Of a DNA stretch of 64,000 nucleotides, positions 59,399 to 64,000 are shown in pieces. The DNA is from Rothia sp. (in: high G+C Gram-positive bacteria) (GTDB lineage Bacteria > Actinomycetota > Actinomycetes > Actinomycetales > Micrococcaceae). The notes below the pieces were generated by a model. The model was given only the letters and a program-made list of their open reading frames with translations. It had not been told where the DNA came from and made no database searches. Where the stretch lies: NCBI GenBank assembly GCA_030529845.1, contig JAUMWB010000002.1, positions 269,170 through 333,169 on the forward strand, in the 5' to 3' direction. The translations under genes and the position numbers were made by a program. Within the stretch, counting starts at the first letter, position 1; every line of letters begins with the position of its first letter.

Positions 59399-61500
59399 AG
59401 CCCCAGGGCCTCCACAACCCGGATCAGGGAGATATGGGCCAAGGCCTGCGGAAAGTTGCCGGTCAGGCGCTGCTGGTCAAAGTCGTACTCGGAACTCATG
59501 AGCCCCAGGTCATTGGCGCAGGCCAGTACGGTATCGAGCAGGGCACGGCCGTCCTCTTCCCGACCCGAGCGAATATACTGCTCGGCCAACCAGAGGGAGG
59601 AGATGAAGTGGGGGTTATCCTGCCCCTCAAAGCCGTCCTGGGAGTCGGAGTTGTCGTAGCGGTAGATCATGCCCGAGGGGTGGGCGATGGTCTGCTCAAT
59701 CCGCTGAACGGTGGCCAGCATGCGGGGGTCGTCCCAGTCAACCAGCCCAATTTGAGGCAGCTGCAGCAGGGAGGCGTCCACGGCGGTGCCGCCGTAGGTG
59801 GAGACGAAGCAGCCCAGGTCGGCGTTGAGGCCGCGGTCAAGGATGTCGTCGGCAACGGCGTCACGGCAGTGTTCCCAGGTGGCGGCGTCCCCGTCGAGCC
59901 CGAAGTCACGCACGGCGGAAACGCCGGCGTCGAAGGCTGCCCAGAGCATGGCCTGGGAGTGAGTGTAGACGGCGGGTTCGCCGAAGGTTTCCCACATGGA
60001 ACGGTCGGTGTCGCCGATGCGTTCGGTGGCGGCATTCAGCAGAGCCTTCTGGATAGGCCAGGAAAGGTGGTCTTCTGCTACGCCCGCTTCGCGCAGGTTG
60101 GCGAAGGTGACGAGCACCTGTCCTAGGGCGTCCCCCTGGAACTGGTCACCCGACCCGTTGCCGCTTCTGACCGGCTGGGAGCCCTCATAACCGGGCAGGG
60201 CGAGGCGGCGCTCGATGTCGTCCTTTTCACCGGCCAGGCCGTAGACCGCGTGAATGCGGCGCGGGTTGTTGGCTAGGGCTCGCAGAATCCAGTTGCGCAG
60301 CTGGGCGGTTTCGCGTTCGTGGCCGTGGGTGAGGGTTACGTCCATGGCCATGGCGACATCGCGCAGCCAGGTGAAACGGAAGTCGTAGTTGCGTTTACCT
60401 CCAAGCACCTCGGGCAGGGAGGTGGTTGCAGAAGCGACCAGGGCGCCAGTTTCGCGGGAAATCAGGGCGCGTAGAACCAGCAGGGACCGCAGGCGGGCTT
60501 CCCGGTAGCGGGCGTTGGCTTCTTCGCGGTGGTCCTCGGCGGTGGGGGCAACAACCTGGCTCGCAGCCGTTTGGGCCAGCTCATGGTAGGTGGCTTCGTC
60601 GACCTCGGGAGCGGCAGTGTTGGAGCCGGTTTCCAGCAGAAGTGAGGAGGTCTTAGCTTCTTCCAGCTCTTCAACCTCGCGCACCGCCGAAATAGTAGCG
60701 GGCGCTTGCTCTGCCTGCTCAGATACGCGGACGCCGGTGGGCACCTGCCCGCCCTCGGGCAGGTGGGCGGGGGTGGCGTCCTCTTCTTCAGCTTCTGGCA
60801 GAGAGTCTGCGGGGCTGTAGAGATCTGACCATTCCTGCCACTGCTCCTGGGTGTAAGTCAGGGCGCTGGGGTAGTCAACCGGGGCAGGCGGGTTATGGTT
60901 GGAGGCAAAATAAGACAGGGTGAAGGTATAGCTCTGACCTGCCGAAACGGTGAAGGTCTCGGCCTTAGACTCGGGGTCACCCTCAGGCAGGGAGTCCCCC
61001 CGGAAGACCAGGGCATGGGGGCCAGCCATACCCACCAGCATGTCGGCGGACGGATCGGGGGCGCCGGTGGCATCCGCCCCCTCGTAGCGGGTCACCCAGG
61101 GAACCGTCTTACCGTAATCAAAACGCAGGGCCAGCTCGTGATACATGGTGACCTCACCGGTCAAGCCCTCCACGTTACGCACAATCGTGGTGCCGCCCGA
61201 AAGCGGCATAAACTCGGTGACGCGCACCGACGCCTCCCCCACAAACCAGACGGTCTGCAGAATAAAGGTGTTCTCGCGGTAGGAGCGTTCGGTGCGGACT
61301 TCTTCGACCGGGGCGGGATTGACCGACTCAAGGGGAGCCAGCAGCCAGCGTCCGTGTTCCCGCTCCCCCAGAAGGGCAGCGAAGACCGCGCGGGAGTCAA
61401 AGCGCGGGGCGCAGAACCAGTCGATGGAGCCGCTTCGCGACACCAGCGCGCCGGTATTCATATCTGAGAGCAGGGCGTAATCCTCGATGAAAGAAGCCAT
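59395..61500 (-). CDS. GH15-family (glucoamylase/trehalase-like) glycoside hydrolase with an inserted acidic segment
   Basis: 701-residue cytosolic enzyme. The N-terminal domain begins MASFIEDYALLSDMNTGALVSRSGSIDWFCAPRFDS, typical of actinobacterial GH15 proteins acting on trehalose or alpha-glucans. The (alpha/alpha)6 catalytic domain has NYDFRFTWLRDVAMAMD near 380, and the late part has ALMWAAFDAGV and MSSEYDFDQQRLTGNFPQALAHISLIRV. About 100 extra residues, acidic and Pro/Thr-rich (about 230-330), separate the two; typical relatives are near 600 residues. The substrate is inferred from the family. CTD residues look complete. Confidence 0.87.
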   Translation of the reverse strand: MASFIEDYALLSDMNTGALVSRSGSIDWFCAPRFDSRAVFAALLGEREHGRWLLAPLESVNPAPVEEVRTERSYRENTFILQTVWFVGEASVRVTEFMPLSGGTTIVRNVEGLTGEVTMYHELALRFDYGKTVPWVTRYEGADATGAPDPSADMLVGMAGPHALVFRGDSLPEGDPESKAETFTVSAGQSYTFTLSYFASNHNPPAPVDYPSALTYTQEQWQEWSDLYSPADSLPEAEEEDATPAHLPEGGQVPTGVRVSEQAEQAPATISAVREVEELEEAKTSSLLLETGSNTAAPEVDEATYHELAQTAASQVVAPTAEDHREEANARYREARLRSLLVLRALISRETGALVASATTSLPEVLGGKRNYDFRFTWLRDVAMAMDVTLTHGHERETAQLRNWILRALANNPRRIHAVYGLAGEKDDIERRLALPGYEGSQPVRSGNGSGDQFQGDALGQVLVTFANLREAGVAEDHLSWPIQKALLNAATERIGDTDRSMWETFGEPAVYTHSQAMLWAAFDAGVSAVRDFGLDGDAATWEHCRDAVADDILDRGLNADLGCFVSTYGGTAVDASLLQLPQIGLVDWDDPRMLATVQRIEQTIAHPSGMIYRYDNSDSQDGFEGQDNPHFISSLWLAEQYIRSGREEDGRALLDTVLACANDLGLMSSEYDFDQQRLTGNFPQALAHISLIRVVEALGL

Positions 61501-61629
61501 AGAACCAGTCTAACAGGGCGCTTAGTATCGACCGGTGGCGCTGAAGGTAATCGAAATTTTCATTAGCGTGTTCTTTTTCCGTACCTATGGCAATTTCGGT
61601 TACTTTCAAGAAACCACCCCCTTGCGAAG

Positions 61630-61646
61630 ATACCCCTAGGGGGTAT
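61630..61646. promoter_or_regulatory. CsoR-type copper operator
   Basis: ATACCCCTAGGGGGTAT is a near-perfect palindrome of the TACCCCnnnGGGGTA type bound by CsoR repressors, 11 bases before the csoR start. It fits autoregulation of csoR-copZ-copA. Confidence 0.85.
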
Positions 61647-61657
61647 ATGTTAAAGAC

Positions 61658-62005
61658 ATGAGCGAAGAACACTGCGCAACCCGCCAGGCCAGCCCGCACG
61701 AGGGGCACCAGCACGGCTACACTGCCGACAAGGACGCCTACCTCAAGCGCCTGCGCCGCATCGAGGGGCAGGTACGCGGCATCCAGCGCATGGTCGACGA
61801 GGATGTCTACTGCATCGACATCCTCACCCAAGTCTCTGCCATCAACAAGGCCCTGCACAGCGTCTCCATCCAGTTACTGGAAGACCACGTGCGACACTGC
61901 GTCGTCGAAGCTGCCACCCAGGCAGAGGCCACAGGCGACACCACCCCGCTCGACGACAAAATCAGTGAGGCCATGGCAGCTATTACCCGCCTTATCAAGA
62001 GCTAA
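61658..62005 (+). CDS. csoR: Copper-sensing repressor CsoR
   Basis: 115-residue helical DNA-binding protein that releases its operator when Cu(I) binds. The ligands have the exact CsoR spacing: Cys52, His77 and Cys81 (intervals 25 and 4). The N-terminal 20 residues are extra and His-rich (HCATRQASPHEGHQHG), which might add metal binding. The family core starts LKRLRRIEGQVRGIQRMVDED. First gene of a copper operon, behind its own operator. Confidence 0.93.
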   Translation: MSEEHCATRQASPHEGHQHGYTADKDAYLKRLRRIEGQVRGIQRMVDEDVYCIDILTQVSAINKALHSVSIQLLEDHVRHCVVEAATQAEATGDTTPLDDKISEAMAAITRLIKS

Positions 62006-62081
62006 ACCCGGCGGAAGCCCACCGTTTCCCGCCACCGCAAGTACGGGCGTCCGCGCCCCTTACCTCATAAGGAGAAATACC

Positions 62082-62297
62082 ATGTCAGCAACCATCGTCA
62101 AGGCAACCGGCCTCACCTGCAACCACTGCGCCATGAGCGTGCGCGAAGAAATCGAAGAGATTGAGAACGTCACCGGCGTAGAGGTCGATGTGGTTAAGGA
62201 CGGCGAATCCACCGTCACCATCAACCACACCGGCGACCTGGACGCCACAGCCGTCTCAGCCGCCATCGAAGAAGCCGGCTTCACCCCGGTCGGCTAA
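62082..62297 (+). CDS. copZ: Copper chaperone CopZ-like heavy-metal-associated protein
   Basis: 71-residue single HMA domain carrying Cu(I) to the CopA ATPase. The copper motif is GLTCNHC with Cys13 and Cys16, followed by the beta-alpha-beta fold to [22 protein letters not shown] precedes the ATG. Second gene of the operon. Confidence 0.93.
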   Translation: MSATIVKATGLTCNHCAMSVREEIEEIENVTGVEVDVVKDGESTVTINHTGDLDATAVSAAIEEAGFTPVG

Positions 62298-62336
62298 TCA
62301 CCCAGCAGGCTGCCGAGGGCGGCTTTGCCCACGGGA

Positions 62337-62440
62337 GGGGCGGACGCGCGTCTCTGCCAGCTAACCTTCTCGCGGGCTCGCAAGCTCGCGCGCGATTCAT
62401 GCCAGACCCAGCCAGTTGGCTGCCGACGCGCGTCCGCCCC
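62337..62440 (-). repeat. Dispersed structured repeat, copy D
   Basis: 104 bp between copZ and copA. GGGGCGGACGCGCGT (62337-62351) pairs perfectly with ACGCGCGTCCGCCCC (62426-62440). On the minus strand the core GGCATGAATCG and GCGAGAAGGTTAGCTGGC lies inside; it differs from copies A-C at a few positions. It could partly terminate copZ transcripts and so set the copZ:copA ratio. Confidence 0.72.
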
Positions 62441-62494
62441 CAAGCACCCTATAAGCACCGAACACAACAAACACATCAAGTGAAAGAAGGCGTC

Positions 62495-64000
62495 ATGCCA
62501 ACCCAATCCACCGCTGAGGTTTTCACCGGTGACACCCGCATCGTGAATCTGAACGTGGGAGGCATGACCTGCGCGTCCTGCGTGGGGCGGGTGGAGCGCA
62601 AGCTCAAGAAAATTGGGGTGGAGCCCTCGGTCAATCTGCCGCTGGAGACCGCCCGCGTGGTTGTACCAGCATCTATCACCGATGAGCAGCTGATTGAGAC
62701 CATCGAGAAGGCCGGCTACTCTGCCAGTCTCAAGCAGGACGCCGTGGAGCAGGCAGACGAGGCCGGGCAGGATTCGCTCGCCCCGCGACTGTGGGTAGCG
62801 GCGCTCTTCACCCTGCCGGTCTTTCTGATATCCATGTTTGCCACCTTCCAGTTCCCCCACTGGGGCTGGGTGGTCGCAGCCCTGACCCTGCCGGTGGCCA
62901 CCTGGGCAGCTATGCCCTTCCACCGCCCGGCCTGGACTAACCTGCGGCACGGCTCTTTCACCATGGACACCCTCATTTCTCTGGGTGTGGTTGCCTCCTA
63001 CGCTTTTTCTCTCTGGCAGCTGGCCATGGACCCGGCTATGACCGCCCATGCCGGCCACGGGGCGTCCGCCGGTGGGCACGGCATGGACCATATGCTCTAC
63101 TTCGATGCCGCCGCCATGATTACCCTCTTCCTACTGGCAGGGCGCACTATTGAACACCGCACCGCCCGGCGGTCCTCCCAGGCCCTGCGGGCTCTACTGA
63201 ATCTGGGGGCTAAATCGGCCACGGTGCTGCAGGGCGGGCGGGAAGTGCAGATTCCCGTCAAGGATCTGCTGCCCGGCGACATCTTTCTGGTGCGCCCTGG
63301 CGAGAAAATCGCGGTGGACGGCGAGGTCCTTGAAGGACGCTCGGCGGTGGACACCTCCCTGCTGACCGGTGAGTCTGTGCCGGTTGAGGTGGAAGTTGGG
63401 GACGCTGTTGTCGGGGCGACCGTCAATACGTCCGGTTCCCTGACGGTGCGGGCAACCCGGGTGGGAGCCGATACCGTGCTGGCCCAGATGAGCCGCACCG
63501 TGGCCGAGGCCCAGTCCACCAAGGCTCCTATCGCCCGCCTGGCTGATAGGGTATCTGCGGTTTTTGTTCCGATTGTCATTGGGTTGGCCCTGGCCACCTT
63601 GGCAGGGTGGTTGTTGCTGACCGGCGACCTCAACGCCGCCTTTACCGCAGCCGTGTCGGTGCTGGTCATCGCCTGCCCCTGCGCCCTGGGTCTGGCCACC
63701 CCTACGGCTCTGCTGGCAGGCACCTCACGCGGTTCCCAGCTGGGTATTCTGATTCGTTCAGCCCAGGTGCTCGAATCCACCAAGCACCTGCGCACCGTGG
63801 TGCTCGATAAGACCGGCACCGTCACCACCGGTGCCTTCACCCTGGCTGAGGTAACTCCCCTTGCAGGCTTTGAAGCCCAGGACGCCGGACGTCTGCTCGC
63901 GGTGGCCGGGGCGGCTGAGAGCCGCTCTGAGCACCCCATTGCCCGGGCTATCACCCAGGCTGCCCAGGCTGCTGGAGCGGGTTCCTCTCTGCCTGAAGTC
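62495..64000 (+). CDS. copA: Copper-exporting P1B-type ATPase CopA (3' end outside window)
   Basis: Cu(I) export pump; 502 codons are visible before the right edge. An N-terminal HMA domain carries GGMTCASC (Cys26, Cys29), followed by membrane helices from about residue 95 with a His/Met-rich loop ([16 protein letters not shown]). The actuator TGES loop is in [15 protein letters not shown] near 290, the transport motif Cys394-Pro-Cys396 in [17 protein letters not shown], and the phosphorylation site Asp438 in [19 protein letters not shown] precedes the ATG. Third gene of the csoR operon. Confidence 0.95.
   Translation, partial: MPTQSTAEVFTGDTRIVNLNVGGMTCASCVGRVERKLKKIGVEPSVNLPLETARVVVPASITDEQLIETIEKAGYSASLKQDAVEQADEAGQDSLAPRLWVAALFTLPVFLISMFATFQFPHWGWVVAALTLPVATWAAMPFHRPAWTNLRHGSFTMDTLISLGVVASYAFSLWQLAMDPAMTAHAGHGASAGGHGMDHMLYFDAAAMITLFLLAGRTIEHRTARRSSQALRALLNLGAKSATVLQGGREVQIPVKDLLPGDIFLVRPGEKIAVDGEVLEGRSAVDTSLLTGESVPVEVEVGDAVVGATVNTSGSLTVRATRVGADTVLAQMSRTVAEAQSTKAPIARLADRVSAVFVPIVIGLALATLAGWLLLTGDLNAAFTAAVSVLVIACPCALGLATPTALLAGTSRGSQLGILIRSAQVLESTKHLRTVVLDKTGTVTTGAFTLAEVTPLAGFEAQDAGRLLAVAGAAESRSEHPIARAITQAAQAAGAGSSLPEV

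Noticed and set aside
1..64000. CRISPR array, insertion sequence or prophage
   Set aside because: No regularly spaced direct repeats, transposase, integrase or phage structural gene is visible. The repeats found are dispersed hairpin elements or single duplications.

Overview
The window comes from a high-G+C actinobacterium (about 60% G+C by eye). The best fit is the Micrococcaceae and a Rothia-like genome. The reasons are the actinobacterial gene types (FprA-type ferredoxin reductase, long GapB-type GAPDH, DUF6457-fdhD-fdhF cluster, DUF2218 gene behind an IdeR/DtxR-like iron box, SLH and LGFP surface proteins) and several apparently leaderless promoters. The assignment rests on gene content, not on a database search. 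Most of the window is ordinary chromosome; two AT-rich pockets (about 20.5-21.7 kb and 52.0-54.3 kb) look acquired.

Layout. 1-10 kb: an MrpA/MrpB-fused Na+/H+ antiporter subunit (cut by the left edge), a uracil permease, a frameshifted glycerophosphodiester phosphodiesterase, a Cof-type HAD phosphatase, a PEBP protein, a PfkB sugar kinase and GapB-type GAPDH. 10-20 kb: a four-gene OpuC/ProU-type compatible-solute ABC operon, exonuclease III, a Glu-Asp-Phe tRNA operon, a tandem universal stress protein, a secreted LGFP-repeat protein, an aldonolactone-oxidase-type flavoenzyme and FprA. 20.5-22.2 kb: an AT-rich insert with two unknown genes, flanked by a 38-bp direct repeat that duplicates the 3' end of a lipoprotein gene. 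22-28 kb: a NarL-type two-component system, an FdhF/YdeP molybdoenzyme with FdhD and DUF6457, and an iron-box-controlled DUF2218 gene. 28-33 kb: a secreted SGNH-hydrolase/SLH protein coupled to a polysaccharide pyruvyl transferase, then an AzgA-like purine permease. 33-48 kb: housekeeping and transport genes, a putative type VII-type effector pair, purB, two distant paralog pairs, a metalloprotease, a cation efflux protein, acylphosphatase, a nitrilase-type hydrolase and a DsbA-like lipoprotein. 48-52 kb: pta-ackA. 52-54.3 kb: an AT-rich pocket with a toxin-like secreted gene broken by a 28-bp tandem duplication and a possible partner gene. 54-64 kb: an M48 protease, a 31-aa membrane peptide with a BASS transporter, an AlbA_2-type gene with a damaged 5' end, a LysE exporter, a GH15 enzyme and a csoR-copZ-copA copper operon cut by the right edge.

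The most unusual signals are non-coding. A four-copy family of about 100-136 bp elements keeps a core (GGCRTGAATCG ... GCGAGARGGTYRGC) while the outer stems differ in sequence but stay complementary. A three-copy family of nested palindromes shares the GGGACCGC/GCGGTCCC core and includes a perfect 65-bp palindrome. Several other intergenic regions carry long nested hairpins. The 7-mer GGACGCC/GGCGTCC also looks several-fold over-represented across both genes and spacers.
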